Assembly (NCBI GenBank): GCA_007570785.1
Contig: ML660777.1
Coordinates: 6,324,511 to 6,388,510, forward strand
Direction: 5' to 3'
Length of the DNA stretch: 64,000 nt
DNA from: Antilocapra americana
Taxonomy: Eukaryota > Chordata > Mammalia > Artiodactyla > Antilocapridae
The notes under the pieces are model-generated. The model was not told where the DNA came from. It saw only the letters and a list, made by a program, of their open reading frames with translations, and did not search any database. Below are positions 32,496-44,034 of the stretch, one piece after another. The first letter of the stretch is position 1. Every line of letters begins with the position of its first letter. The position numbers were made by a program, and so were the translations under genes.

Positions 32496-32713
32496 GGCTT
32501 CCCTTGTAGCTCAGTTGGTAAAGAATCTGCCTGTAATGCAGGAGACCTGTGTTTGATTCCTGGGTTGGGAAGATCCCCTGGAGAAGGAAATGGCAACCCA
32601 CTCCAGTATTCTTGCCTGGAGAATCCCATGGACTGTATAGCCTGCCAGGCTCCTCTGTCCATGAGGTTGCGTGAGTAGGTCACGACTTAGAGACTAAACC
32701 ACCACCACCACCC
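32496..32713 (+). mobile_element. Bov-tA SINE, sense, with internal micro-inversion
   Basis: Typical sense Bov-tA: GGGCTTCCCTTGTAGCTCAG, GGGAAGATCCCCTGGAGAAG, ATTCTTGCCTGGAGAATCCC and a tail GACTAAACCACCACCACCAC. Between CATGGAC (32627-32633) and GTCCATG (32657-32663), however, the 23-base module is in the opposite orientation to every other sense copy in this window. Confidence 0.9.
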
Positions 32714-33420
32714 TGTTGAAAGAATGAAAAGATGATGGCACTAAAGTGCTTTAAGACAGTCTATGAAGTTTATTAACATCAGTTACTCTTACTGTATAAT
32801 GCCAGGGACATTTTTTCAATGGTGGTTCTTCAGCAAACAGTTTTTTGTTTGTTTAGCACTAAGATGACTTTAACAGATCAAGTGACAGAAACTCTTTCTT
32901 GCCCGTAATTTCACATTGGTTCCTATGGAAATCTGCTTGTAAAGTAAATACAGAATTCAAAAGGTCTCTGAACTTGAAAGAGATATTTAGAAAGACACAA
33001 GGAAGTTGAATCGGAGTTGTGGACAAATTCATTCATGAACGTTCTCAAATTAAACAAGCTGTGGTTAACTTGGAAAGTTCTCAAAGATCATACTTAGAAT
33101 CAAGATTTGGAAACTGGGGTCAATGATAAGAGGATAATGTAACACCAATTAGTCAGGATAAAGAGAAATCTGTCTTTAAAACTGCACCTTAGAGAGCATA
33201 GGTTATGGTTTAAAGTTGTGCAGATGAAATTTCAAGAGGTGTTGACTTTAACAAAGTCAAATGAAATATTACTTGATAATTGGCAAGGCATTACTTTATA
33301 CTTGGTAGAGAAACTTATCAGGAAGAAATCTTTAGGCTCTAATCTCTCTTCTGAACCGTATGATTATATGTCCAACTTACCTACTTGATACCTATAAGTG
33401 AATGCCTGAGAGACATCTTA
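32714..33420. other. Intergenic, nothing seen
   Basis: No exon or confident repeat. Confidence 0.5.
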
Positions 33421-33638
33421 TATGGAGCATGTGAAAGTGAAAGTTGCTCAGTCGTGTCCGACTCTTTGTGACCCCAAGGACTATATAGTCCGTGGAATTC
33501 TCCGGCCAGGATACTGGAGTGGGTAGCCTTTCCCTTCTCCAGGGGATCTTCCCAACCCAGGGATTGAACCCAGGTCTCCCACATTACAGGCAGATTCTTT
33601 ACCAGCTGAGCCATAAGGGAAACTCTGTATGTAGCATG
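33421..33638 (-). mobile_element. Bov-tA SINE, antisense, with TSD
   Basis: Reverse copy at about 33432-33627 (GAAAGTTGCTCAGTCGTGTC, GGGGATCTTCCCAACCCAGG, CAGCTGAGCCATAAGGGAAA). TATGGAGCATG at 33421-33431 and TATGTAGCATG at 33628-33638 form an 11-bp duplication with one mismatch. Confidence 0.9.
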
Positions 33639-34594
33639 CTCATTGTTAAGTGAAAAAAAAAAAAAAACAAACAAAAACAGGAGCATACATAGTGTTTTTT
33701 CTTTTGTATATGAAATAAGAGGAAAGAGTAAATGAAATAAGAATATATATGTTTTCTTATATATGCATGCTTGCTCATTTTTTCAAAAAGATAAAGGAAA
33801 AAAAATCACCAATTTAAAGGATTAACTCTAGAAGTTCATAAGAATGAAGTAGAAGGGACTGGGATAGGAATGACATTTCTTTGATGATTTTGATTTTTGC
33901 ACCATATAAATATTATATATTATCAACATGAAATTGAATTAAGCATGGTCAAATAAGAGTAAACACTTAATATAACATTCTAAAAACTTACCTATATATC
34001 AAATTTGTAATGAAATCACATAAAAAAATTAATCCAAATAATTTTGAACACAATGCTCTGGCTGTACATCCTATTGGTAATGTTTTAAAGAAAAAAATAA
34101 TTGGAAAATAATCTCAAGCTTTATCGATTAGTTTTGTTGTGGCAATGGTTTTGATGGAATAATTATAAAGTTTTCATTGTGTGTGCTGAGCTAATGAGTA
34201 AGTATATTAATATTTTATGAATTGGGGTTCTCACTATGGTAAAAGACAGACAGATATATGCATTAGAATGATATGTGCAGAGAATGCTGTTGAATTTGAA
34301 TTCATGGTATCAGTATGAAGCAATAATTTGTAAAGTTATACAGGTCCAAATATTATTCATCAATTACAAAGTAAATAAGTTCCTTTTGAATAGAGGACTC
34401 TGGCAGAAACTACCTTAAGCAAGTAATCAAATTTGGTCTTGAATCCACTTGATGCTTTGCAATGAGAAGTATACATCAACTTTATAGCATTCTTGCCAAA
34501 AATTTTTAATATGAACCTAATTATGAGGAAATCATGGGACAAATACAGAATGAGGAACATTCTCCAAAATAATTATCTTGATTTAAAAAATTTC
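33639..34594. other. Intergenic, AT-rich, nothing firm seen
   Basis: A-run at 33652-33667 then AT-rich DNA, possibly old L1 debris. No exon. Confidence 0.45.
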
Positions 34595-34900
34595 CATATC
34601 ATGGGAGAATGGGGGAAGGGATAGCTAGGGAGTTTAGGATGGACATGTACACACTGCTATATTAAAAATGGATAACCAATAAAGTCCTACTGTATAGCAC
34701 AGGGAACTCTGCTCAATGTTACATGGCAGCCTGGGTGGAAGGGGGACTTGGGGGACAATGGATACATGTGTATGTGTGGCTGGGTCCCTTTGTTGTCCAC
34801 TTGAAACTATCATGACACTGTTAATTGGTTATACCCCAATAGGAACTGTAAAGTTTTGTTTTTTTTTAAAGAAAGACAAGAATAAACAACATTTAAAAAA
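34595..34900 (+). mobile_element. Artiodactyl L1 3' end, sense
   Basis: GGGAGAATGGGGGAAGGGAT, GGATGGACATGTACACACTG, CTACTGTATAGCACAGGGAA, GATACATGTGTATGTGTGGC, CACTGTTAATTGGTTATACC then T- and A-rich sequence. This is the plus-sense version of the L1 3' end. Confidence 0.82.
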
Positions 34901-37229
34901 AATACAGGGAAATTTTTCTATATTAAGAGGCCAAAGAAATATGACAGTCAAAGGCAACGTGGGAACCTTGATTGGGAAACTGAGTCTAAGCAAGTGCAAA
35001 AAACTCGATCAAAGTCACAATGTAGAAAGAGGCAGAAAGAGGAAGCCTAGCTGGTTGTGCTCACCTCCAAAGCCTGGACACTCAACTTTTTGTCAATATT
35101 TATGGGCTTTCACAAGACCCTGACATTTAGCTTGTTAAAAGTTAGAGAAGAAATAAACATCAGTTTTTCAAAAGCTCTATTTTCATAATTCATCCTTCCA
35201 TCTCATCAACTGGTCACAAAACAACAGGTGTCTCAAATTTCGAAAAGCATGTTTGTCTTCGACCACAAAAGTGACAGCTGATTTACTCCATCCTAATGGG
35301 AAATTACAGATCAATAGACACACTCTTTATACCTAAAGATAGATCTGCAGTATGGAGTCTCGTTCTTGACCTCCAGTGCTCCAATCATAGGCTCCTACCT
35401 TTTAGGGGCTAGGAAGGAAGTGAGTTAGAGTGAAGCAGAGAAGATAGTAGCACAAGAAGTAGAACATTTAACAGGAACAAAATGTGTCCATAACCCCTGT
35501 CTCCACATTTAGCTTAGCTACCATCCATCATTTGCCAAGGAAAGCATGAAAAGCATCATGTTTGTGTTGAAAGGAAGAAAATGTGAGTGGCATACTTGGT
35601 AGCAAGGCTTGGAAGTGGGAGGCAGTGAGGAGCTATATATTATACCTGGAACTCAGGCATACTGGTGCCAGCTTCAAAAATGGATTTGAGAATAAGAAAG
35701 AGCTAAAATTTTAACAGAATCTGGAGCCTTTTGAAGTGTGAATGAATGAAATGAGATGTGTGAACATTGCACAGACCCGTCCTTCTGTTCATCCTAGGAA
35801 GCTCCCAGCCTGCAAATCCCCGGATACCCGCAGAGGAAGAGACCTTCCAGATGAGGACACACTGTGGGGTTCCCTGTAAGATCAGTGCAGGGCACTTAAG
35901 GATGAGTGGCGGCTTCCTCTCTGGCCAGTTTTGGGTCTCTGAAGTGATGGGGCTTCCTTGGGTCCACGATGGAACAGCTTGTGCTGTCAGGGACATCTTT
36001 AGACCCTCGCTGGCGCATTCACAGAGTGGATATATCTGTGAAATGCATTTGGCTCTCTGTCTCTTCTTGATGTTTGCCTGTCGTTCTCAGCATTACTGAG
36101 GGAGCTCTGAAAAGCTGGAGCTGGCATCCTGTATGCTTTTCCTGTGGGGGGCTTCGTTTGGACTAAATTTCCCTTTAGAATTTCATTTCCCAGGGGATGC
36201 AAATTGCAAGCCAAGTTGTTAGATGCAAAATCATCCCAGTTCTCCAAGATCTGGGCATTTTGAGTACTTCTGATGATAACAAGTGCAGGGAGTATAAATA
36301 CAGCATACGGAGAACAAAGGCTCTGTGTGTTCAGGAAATGGGAACATTCAATTCTTACATGTGCAGCGAGTGAGCAAGATATTAATAATTGTGTTTCTTC
36401 ATGAAATGCAGTATCCTCAATTCTTGTTTCACATACTTCTCCTTGAAAATAACATTCATTTCTTAAGGCACTGAAGACAGTACTTTGAAATTTTATATAT
36501 GCTGTCCTGGAATTGCTCTCAAATAATTTCCTTTGTGCTCCACTTGTTTTCCTATTCAGATTTCTAACTACAGAAACATTGAGCCTTCCATTCCTGTTGT
36601 GCTTTCCTTAGAGATCATTGTGGAAATGGACCTTTGCCCTTAGTCCCAAGCACGTTAGCCATGAAGCCGGGACCACACTTCCTAACTCTTGACTATTGGA
36701 ATTATTATCACCCTGCCCCTTCTGCCTCAGAAGAGCTTTAATTCCCCTACTTCTCACATACACAGTACAGAGGAGGCTTTCAGGAAGCTCCTGCCAGCTA
36801 AATGAAAATAGAAGTATCCAGGAGGTTGGACAAATTTCCAATCCTCCTCCCTCAGAACTCCAGTCCCCCGCCGGGGGCAGAGCTTCAGGCTGTCAGGCAC
36901 CTCCTGGGGGAGTAGGACAGGAGAGGCTTACCAGAAGGCTGAGCAGTCCCAGCCTGAACTGAGTCATGCAGCCAGGACACATTATGGAATGGGCCATTCC
37001 ACTCCCGCACTTTTTGTTTGCTATTTAGACTGTATATGATCATCAAGACATATCCTAACCATTAACACATGCAACAAGCACACAAGTATCATTTCTTTTT
37101 CCTTTATCCTTTTAGTGAGATGAATGGAAAACGCATAGTTGGGTAATCAAGCAACTTCAGTAGTTACTAGTTCCAACTCCAGCTAAATAACCCTGTGATT
37201 ATGGGAGAAACCTTTCTTCTTTGTTTTGT
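34901..37229. other. Intergenic, apparently repeat-poor
   Basis: About 2.3 kb with no SINE, LINE or LTR that I recognise, the longest such block in the intergenic part. No splice-supported exon is visible; open frames of 80-130 codons at 34.7-36.1 kb lack recognised homology. Being repeat-poor, it is where conserved non-coding elements would be looked for first. Confidence 0.5.
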
Positions 37230-37455
37230 TATTAATTTTTTTTTTGCTGTTGTTATTTTATTTATTTTCTTTACATTATTGTGTTGGTTTTGCCATACAT
37301 TGACATGAATCTGCCATGGGTATACGTGTGTTCCCCTTCCAGAACCCCCCTCCCACCTCCCTCCCGATTCCATCCCTCTGGGTCATCCCGGTGCACCAGC
37401 CCTGAGCATCTTTACAATATTATGTTGGTTTCTGCCAAACACCAATATGAATCAG
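37230..37455 (-). mobile_element. Artiodactyl L1 3' end, antisense
   Basis: TTTGCTGTTGTTATTTTATT, GTGTTGGTTTTGCCATACAT, TGAATCTGCCATGGGTATAC and CCCCTCCCACCTCCCTCCCG; then a second related phrase ACAATATTATGTTGGTTTCT. Confidence 0.8.
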
Positions 37456-37718
37456 TCCCTTCATCTTTATTTATTCATTTGTAAAACAAAGGGGGTGTAG
37501 CTAAATATCTGGTTTTCAGAGCAGATATTTTTTGTAAAATGAGAGCAACTTTTCTTCAAAAGCATGCTTACTACAAATGTCAATATATACATCTGGCGCT
37601 GAGGAAGCTGCACTGATTGTGGGGCTTTGGGGGGTCCTGAAGCATTCCCTCATCTCCTCCACTAACCTTGAATGGATTTTACAAAATCCCTGGGACATAA
37701 AGAAGAAAGTCTAAAATG

Positions 37719-38047
37719 TATGTACTGCAACTTCCCTAGTGGTCCAGTGGTTAAGCCTTTGCCTTTCAATGAAAGGGGTGCAAGTTCAATCCCTGGTTGG
37801 GGAGCTAAGATCACACATTACTCACAGCCAAAAGGTGTGGTCACTCAGTGGTGTCTGACTCTTTGCAACCCCATGGACTGTAGCCAGCCAGACTCCTCTA
37901 TCCATGGGATTCTCCAGGCAAAAATACTGGAGTAGGTAGCAGTTTCCTTCTCTAGAGGATCTTCCTGACCCAGAGATCAAACCAGGGTCTCCTGCATTGC
38001 AGGCAGATTCTTTACCATCTGAGCCACCAGGGGAGCCCATATGTACT
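37719..38047. mobile_element. CHR SINE (sense) joined to Bov-tA (antisense), shared TSD
   Basis: 37727-37833 is a sense CHR SINE (CTTCCCTAGTGGTCCAGTGG, CAAGTTCAATCCCTGGTTGG, GGGAGCTAAGATCACACATT). 37836-38038 is an antisense Bov-tA (GTCACTCAGTGGTGTCTGAC to GAGCCACCAGGGGAGCCC). TATGTACT occurs at 37719-37726 and 38040-38047, outside both. The pair is either a SINE inserted in the CHR tail or one composite insertion. Confidence 0.8.
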
Positions 38048-38317
38048 AATTAGCTAAGGACTTTTCTATTGTATCATTCTCTGAGTAATATGCACATATA
38101 CATGAACATGTACACACACGTGCTTGTATATAACATACACACAGAGTTTGATGGGTCAGACATAAGAGGCAGTAGACAGAGGTTTGCAGTCAGTCTAGGA
38201 GTGGTTAGGACTTGGACATAAGGCACGTTCATGGAGGTGCTGGTGTCTGAGGGGGATCCAGATCTTGGAAGTTCACTTTGCGTGCTTCTAGAGACAGCCA
38301 TCACTTCATGGTAATTA

Positions 38318-38945
38318 GATGGGGAAATAGTGGAAACAGTGTCAGACTTTATTTTTCTGGGCTCCAAAATCACTGCAGATGGTGATTGCAGCCATGAAAT
38401 TAAAAGACACTTACTCCTTGGAAGAAAAGCTATGACCAACCTGGACAGCATATTAAAAAGCAGAGACATTACTTTGTCAACAGTGGTCCGTCTAGTCAAG
38501 GGCTATGGTTTTTCCAGCAGTCATGTATGGATGTGAGAGTTGGACTATAAAGAAAGCTGAACGCCGAAGAATTGATGCTTTTGAACTGTGGTGTTGGAGG
38601 AGACTCTTGAGAGTCCCTTGGACTGCAAGGAGATCCAACCAATCCATCCTAAAGGAGGTAAGTCCTGGGTGTTCATTGGAAGGACTGATGTTGAAGCTGA
38701 AACCTTTGGCCACCTGATGCAAAGAGTTGACTCATTTGAAAAGACCCTGATGCTGGGAAGGATTGGGGGCAGGAGGAGAAGGGGAGAACAGAGGATGAGA
38801 TGGTTGGATGGCATCACTGACTCAATGGACATGAGTTTGGGTGAACTCTGGGAGTTGGTGAAGGACAGGGAGGCCTGGCGTGCTGCGGTTCGTGGGGTTG
38901 CAAAGAGTCGGACACTATTGAACAAATGAACTGAATTGAACTGAG
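38318..38945 (+). mobile_element. BovB LINE 3' part, sense
   Basis: Open frames here code the last part of the BovB protein ([60 protein letters not shown]) with frameshifts between them. It ends in the family tail GAACTGAATTGAACTGAGAG. 5'-truncated after the RT active site, so non-functional. Confidence 0.92.
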
Positions 38946-40265
38946 AGAGTCAGGCATGAACTGTCTGTAGAGTTTGGCTACTGTCAAGTGCTCATTGGTC
39001 TGGAGTCCCATCAGGTTGTAGCAGGTGGCATCCCTGTGTTGGGGACTTCATGAGTGGGAGTCTAGGAACAAGGTCTTGGAGAAATTGAACATAGCTGAGG
39101 TTATTTAGGAGGCCATGGTCATTAGATGTATTCAATGTCCACTGAGACTCCCTAGGTCTCCTATATTCCAGATACATGCACAATTTCCAAATAATTTATA
39201 CCGCTTTTTTACAATTAGAAATGAAAAGCAGCACAGCTCTTCATTTCCTTTGGTTCTCCTGGATATCTCCATAACTGAATGCTTACCTGACAGACAGCCA
39301 CTTAGCTCCCAACTGATATATTTTTCTCAAGATTTCACAGGACTTTCTTTGCCCTAAAGAATGCGTAGTCTTAATTCAAAGGTGGTTTCTAAAAAAATAA
39401 AGACAGTATTTGGGGTTAGACGTCTTTTTTCTGAAAGCAAACATAGCTAACTCTAAGAAGGAAAGCTTGCTGGATCTTAGACATAAGTATTTCCGGGGAC
39501 TTCCTACCTCTACACGAGAGGTTCATAATCTCCCTTCTCTTGCCAAGAAAAGGAGAGGATTTGACTTTCATCCTATTTCTTAACTAAAATCCAAAGTTGC
39601 CTCGGGATTATTTCTTTCAGAACTTTGATATTAATCATGCTTTATAGTCTGCAGATGGACCACAGCATTCCTCTGATGAAACACTGATCACTGGTATCAC
39701 TCAGGTAAGTGAGATATTAGTCATTAGTGTCCAACACAGTGCCTGGCACCCATAAAAACAAGTAAACAAACCAAGTGGCTTCAAGCCAATGACAGTCTTG
39801 GAGGTTCGCGTCATTTAAGCCCCAGGTGAGTGAGTCAAAGTCGGTTGCCTGCCAGGGATCAACTAGGTGGTGACTTACCGATGTCATTTGAATGCCTCTG
39901 ACCTTTCAACAGCAGTGCTACCTGATTTGCCTGCTGTAGCCAGGGGTTTGGAGTGTCTGCATTGGCATAGGGGTAACAGGATGTGTACCATTACTCTGGT
40001 ATGCTCTCTGAATCCTTGTGAAGGTAGGAGGTTAATGAATGAATTCCTACTGGGATACTGCAGCACTAGGCTTCCATCAGTCACTGCAGAAGCGCTGCGT
40101 GGGTTGGGATGAGTCAAGTGGGTTGAGTTGTTGAGGGGTGATGAATAAGACACATATGCGAGTGCTGGATAAGGCAGGGCAAACTTGGATTATCTCCTGG
40201 CTAATTCCCGGCAATTGCTTTGGCTCTTAGTCTTCAGACTACATAGAAGGAGCTGGCTGTGCTTG

Positions 40266-40267
<2 letters not shown>
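38946..40267. other. Intergenic, nothing firm seen
   Basis: No exon or confident repeat. The open frame at 39867-40112 has no recognised homology. Confidence 0.45.

Positions 40268-40310
<43 letters not shown>
40268..40310. repeat. (GT)n microsatellite
   Basis: Pure GT run of 43 bases followed by CGCACGTGTGCACACACG, a short purine-pyrimidine alternating (Z-DNA-prone) stretch. Confidence 0.95.
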
Positions 40311-40313
<3 letters not shown>

Positions 40314-40329
40314 ACGTGTGCACACACGT

Positions 40330-41130
40330 TTAGTCACTCAGTGGGGGAAGATACAGAAGAAAGGGCAGAGGTGACAGCCTCATTTGGGGTGTAATTTAGG
40401 TCAGGAGACAGAACACACAGGAAACGATAGCTGATGCATTCCTAAGCCTGCAGCCTGCTGTGGTTCATCTCTTGCCTGGTGTCAATTTTGGCTTGACCAT
40501 GGTACCAGCAGAATTTTTGGTGATAGAGGGTCATAATTTTATTTCACACTGTGAGGATTCCCTTTTAATAGAGAGATGGGTAGATGGGTGTAGGTAAAGA
40601 AGAAAGTCTTATTTTCTTCATGGAAAAGATAGAGAATGTTTCATCTGTGTGCTGTTTCTTTTTAGAACAATAATGTGCAGTGATGCCTTACCCGATGGCA
40701 AAACACAGGCCAGTGTGCCCCCGTCACCCCACCTTTCACACACATTCCTGAAAAAGAGAAAGGTCAGTTTTCTGTCACAGCCTCTGGGAATCTACAGATA
40801 TCATGCAGATAATAGCTGCATAAAATGGAGTTTTAAAGTCCCTCAGCATCAGAATGACCTTGGAACTGGGAGCTGGGAGCTCACAGAAATGCAAATCATT
40901 TTCCCAGCCGTCCTGTATGGAAGGATGCTGCCCAGGAATCTATGTTCTTAGAAAATCTTCAAAAGCTTCTTGTACAAGATGAAGGCAGAGGAAACTGTTC
41001 TAAAACAGAGACAGCTGGCCAAGAATAGAGCTGCCTCTTTTTGTTGATCAGTTCCTGCTATATGATTTTTAATCAAACCAATATAATAAAACAGTCATCA
41101 ATCAATTAAAAATAAACAAATATAAAAAAT
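40330..41130. other. Intergenic, nothing seen
   Basis: No exon or confident repeat. Confidence 0.5.
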
Positions 41131-41189
41131 CTAATTGCACTTAATGGGAATATTTGTCTCTTAATGGGAATATTTAATCCTTTTGTCTT

Positions 41190-42245
41190 TTAATGGGAAT
41201 ATTTAACCCTTTTGCATTTAATGTAATAGCTGATATATTTGTGTTTATATTAACTGCTACCATACTATTACTGATTTTCTGTTCTATCTACCTACATTCC
41301 CTTTTCCCCTCTTATAATTCTTATTTTTTGGATGAATCAACTATTGCTAAGCAGTCCATTTTCCTCATCACAACCTTTTTAGTTACACATTCTTTGACTC
41401 TTCATTTAGTCTTTACCCTAAAGATTACAATTTGCATCCTTGACATATCAATGTCTAACAAAAATTAATATATTTATCACTTCTCCTACATAGAAAGTTT
41501 TACAACATTTAAACTCCAGTTACTTCCTCCTGTTGTTCAGTCTTTCAGTCTTGTCTGACTCTTTTGAGACCCCATGGTCTGTAGCCTTCCAGGCTTCTCT
41601 GTCCATGGGATCTCCCAGGCAAGAATACTGGAGTGGGTTGCCATTTCCTTCTTCAGGGGATTTTCCCAACCCTGGGATCAAACCTGCATCTCTGAATTTC
41701 CGAGTATCCTGCATTGCAGACAGATTCTTTACCACTGAGCCACCAGGGAAGCCCTTATTTCCTCTGACAGTTTGATTAGTGTCCTCATGCACTTTAAATT
41801 TATGCATATTTAAAACTTTACAAGACATATTACTGTTTGTACAGCTAACATTTTTAGTTATATTTGGCCAAATATTCATCCTTTCCTTTGCTCATTATAA
41901 TTTTTGTGTTTCCTTACATCAAAGTTGCAATGTCTTCCTTCTGTGTGAGCAATTCTTTAATATTTCCTTTATACAGAACTATTGTGATAAACCTTCTTGG
42001 TTTTTGTTTTCTTCTAGAAGCTTACTTTTATTTATTTTGCATTTACTTCAGAAGGGTACCTCTGCTGGTTATAGCATTTAAAATAAATCACTATTTTATA
42101 CGGGCACTTTGAAGTTATCAGTACATTATATTCTGATTTCATGCTTCTGTTGAGAAGTCAGCTGTCAGTCTCATTGATACTCCTTAAAAATAATATGTTT
42201 TATCTAGCGACTTTTAAGATATGCTATTTTTTCTTTTTCTTTTGT
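41190..42245 (-). mobile_element. Old L1 LINE, antisense, interrupted
   Basis: TTTGCATTTAATGTAATAGC, AAGATTACAATTTGCATCCT, GTTGAGAAGTCAGCTGTCAG are in the order of a reversed old mammalian L1 (L1M-type). A Bov-tA (41530-41754) and others split it. The open frames here are chance. Confidence 0.6.
41520..41764 (-). mobile_element. Bov-tA SINE, antisense, with TSD
   Basis: TTCAGTCTTTCAGTCTTGTC to GAGCCACCAGGGAAGCCC in reverse orientation. Flanking TTACTTCCTC (41520-41529) and TTATTTCCTC (41755-41764) form a 10-bp TSD with one mismatch. Confidence 0.9.
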
Positions 42246-42257
42246 TATGGTGACTCC

Positions 42258-42400
42258 GGCTTTCCAGGTGGCTCAGCAGTAAAGAATCCACTTGCAGTGC
42301 AGGTGACCTGGGTTCTATCCCTGGGTTGGGAAGATCTTCTGGAGAAGGAAATAGCAACCCACTTCAGTCAGCATTCTTGCCTGGGAAATCCCATGGAGAT
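42258..42400 (+). mobile_element. Bov-tA SINE, sense, truncated
   Basis: GGCTTTCCAGGTGGCTCAGC, GTGCAGGTGACCTGGGTTCT, AAGATCTTCTGGAGAAGG and CTTGCCTGGGAAATCCCATG, then it stops. Confidence 0.87.
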
Positions 42401-42419
42401 ATATTTGCCATTTAAAACA

Positions 42420-42532
42420 TTTTTTGGCCTTGTCACTGAGGGATTTTAATTCCCTGACCAGGGATCAAACCCATACTCTCAGCAGTGAAAGCGTGGAATC
42501 CTAACCACTGAACTGCCAGAGAATTCCCCATT
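42420..42532 (-). mobile_element. CHR-type SINE, antisense
   Basis: TTTTTTGGCCTTGTCACTGA, TTAATTCCCTGACCAGGGAT, GAATCCTAACCACTGAACTG, CCAGAGAATTCCCC: reversed CHR SINE. Confidence 0.78.
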
Positions 42533-42892
42533 TAACCATTTTTAAGTGTACAATTTATACAATTCATTGACACTGATTGCATTCATAATGTTGTACAGCT
42601 ATCACCACTATCTATTTTGAAAACTTCTCCATTATCATTGTTATAGACTGAATATTTGTTGAAAATTTGTAAGTTGAAACCCTTCTATACAATGTGATGA
42701 GATTAGGAGGTCAGGTCTTCAGAAAGTAATTTTAATCAGATGAAGTCATAAGGGTAGAATTCTCATGGGTGGGACTGATGCCTGTGTAACTGTCATGAGA
42801 GAGCTTGCTTCCTCTTTCGGCTTTCTCCCACCTGAGGAGACAGTGCTAAGCTGACAGGATGCAATCTGGAAGAGGCCTCCCACCAGGATATG

Positions 42893-43045
42893 CTGATGGC
42901 TCAGGCAGGAAAGAATCTGCCTGCAAAGTGGGAGACCTGGGTTTGATCCCTGTTTTTGGAAGATCCCCTGGAGGAAAGCATGGCACCCCCTCCAGTATTC
43001 TTGCCTGGAGAATCCCATGGACAGAGGAGCAACTAAGCGCAGCAC
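42893..43045 (+). mobile_element. Bov-tA SINE, sense, truncated
   Basis: TGATGGCTCAGGCAGGAAAG, GTGGGAGACCTGGGTTTGAT, TATTCTTGCCTGGAGAATCC and ATGGACAGAGGAGC, then it stops. Confidence 0.87.
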
Positions 43046-43124
43046 AGCACCAATCTTAAACTATTTGCCTCCAGAACTGTGAGAAATAAATTTCTATTTA
43101 AAAAATTACTTTATATTGGAATAT

Positions 43125-43215
43125 GTCCTGACCCGTGCATGTACAATGCTCACCTCTTGTGTCTCCTGCATTGACAGGTGGATTCTTTACCAGCAGAGCC
43201 ACCAGGAAAGCCCAT
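43125..43215 (-). mobile_element. Bov-tA SINE head, antisense
   Basis: CTCTTGTGTCTCCTGCATTG, ACAGGTGGATTCTTTACCAG and GAGCCACCAGGAAAGCCC: the reversed tRNA-like part only. A scrap of reversed L1 3' end (TTACTTTATATTGGAATATG) precedes it. Confidence 0.78.
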
Positions 43216-43261
43216 TTTGTAGCATAATTGATTTGTAGTGTTTTGGTGACATTTCTGCTTC

Positions 43262-43562
43262 CTATAAGCCAGCTGCTTCTGCTGCTGCTAAGTCACTTCA
43301 GTAGCGTCCAGCTCTGTGCAACCCAAGAGACGGCAGCCCCCCAGGCTCCCCCGTCCCTGGGATTCTCCAGGCAAGAACACTGGAGTGGGTTGTCATTTCC
43401 TTCTCAAATGCATGAAAGTGGAAAGTGAAAGGGAAGTCGCTCAGTCATGTCCGACTCTTCACGACCCCATGGACTGCAGCCTACCAGGCTCCTCCGTCCA
43501 TGGGATTTTCCAGGCAAGAGTGCTGGAGTGGGGTGCCATTGCCTTCTCCGCTATAAGCCAGC
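43262..43562 (-). mobile_element. Bov-A2 dimeric SINE, antisense, with 12-bp TSD
   Basis: Two tandem Bov-A units (CACTTCAGTAGCGTCCAGCT…, then GTCGCTCAGTCATGTCCGAC…), each ending in a GGAGTGGG…CCATTxCCTTCTC phrase, fill 43274-43550 (277 bases). CTATAAGCCAGC occurs exactly at 43262-43273 and 43551-43562. A TGCTGCTGCTG phrase starts the reversed element. Confidence 0.94.
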
Positions 43563-44034
43563 AAGTTTATGATATTTTCGTTTTAGCAGCCTGAGCTGAC
43601 AAGATAACCACAAACAAAACACTGTATCCATCAAACAATAACTTTCCATTACACCCTACTCCTCAGTCTCTGGTAACCTCTATGCTACTATCTGTCTCTA
43701 TGATTTTGCCCATTCTAGATAATTCATATAAATAAAGTCATACATTATTTATCCTTATAAGTACTTTAGTCATATAATATCTATCCTTTCACAGAGCATA
43801 ATGCTTTCAAAGTTTATACATGTTGTAGCATGTGTTAGAAATTGATTTTTTTAAGACTGAATAATATTCCATTCGATGGGTAGACCACATTTTATTGGTC
43901 TAATTATCTGCTGATGGACATGGGTTGTTTTCATCCTTTAGCTATTGTGAATAATGTTGCAATAAATATTGGTGTACATGTTTAAGTTTTTCATTATTTT
44001 GTGTACATACCTAACAGGGGAATTCTTAAGTCAT

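Larger units (their letters stand above)
42639..43610 (+). repeat. MLT1 LTR, sense, split by three SINEs
   Basis: TGTTATAGACTGAATATTTG, CAATGTGATGAGATTAGGAG (42639-42890) then TGCCTCCAGAACTGTGAGAA, ATAAATTTCTATTT (43065-43105) then GTTTATGATATTTTCGTTTT, AGCAGCCTGAGCTGAC (43564-43605) follow MLT1 from start to end. Interruptions: sense Bov-tA 42893-43045, an antisense SINE head 43125-43215, and Bov-A2 43274-43550. Confidence 0.72.

Noticed and set aside
35703..36099. Overlapping 97- and 110-codon frames in a repeat-poor section
   Set aside because: Frames on both strands, no recognised protein similarity and no splice signals that I trust.
38330..38929. Overlapping open frames with an RT-like C-terminus
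   Set aside because: Decayed BovB 3' part.
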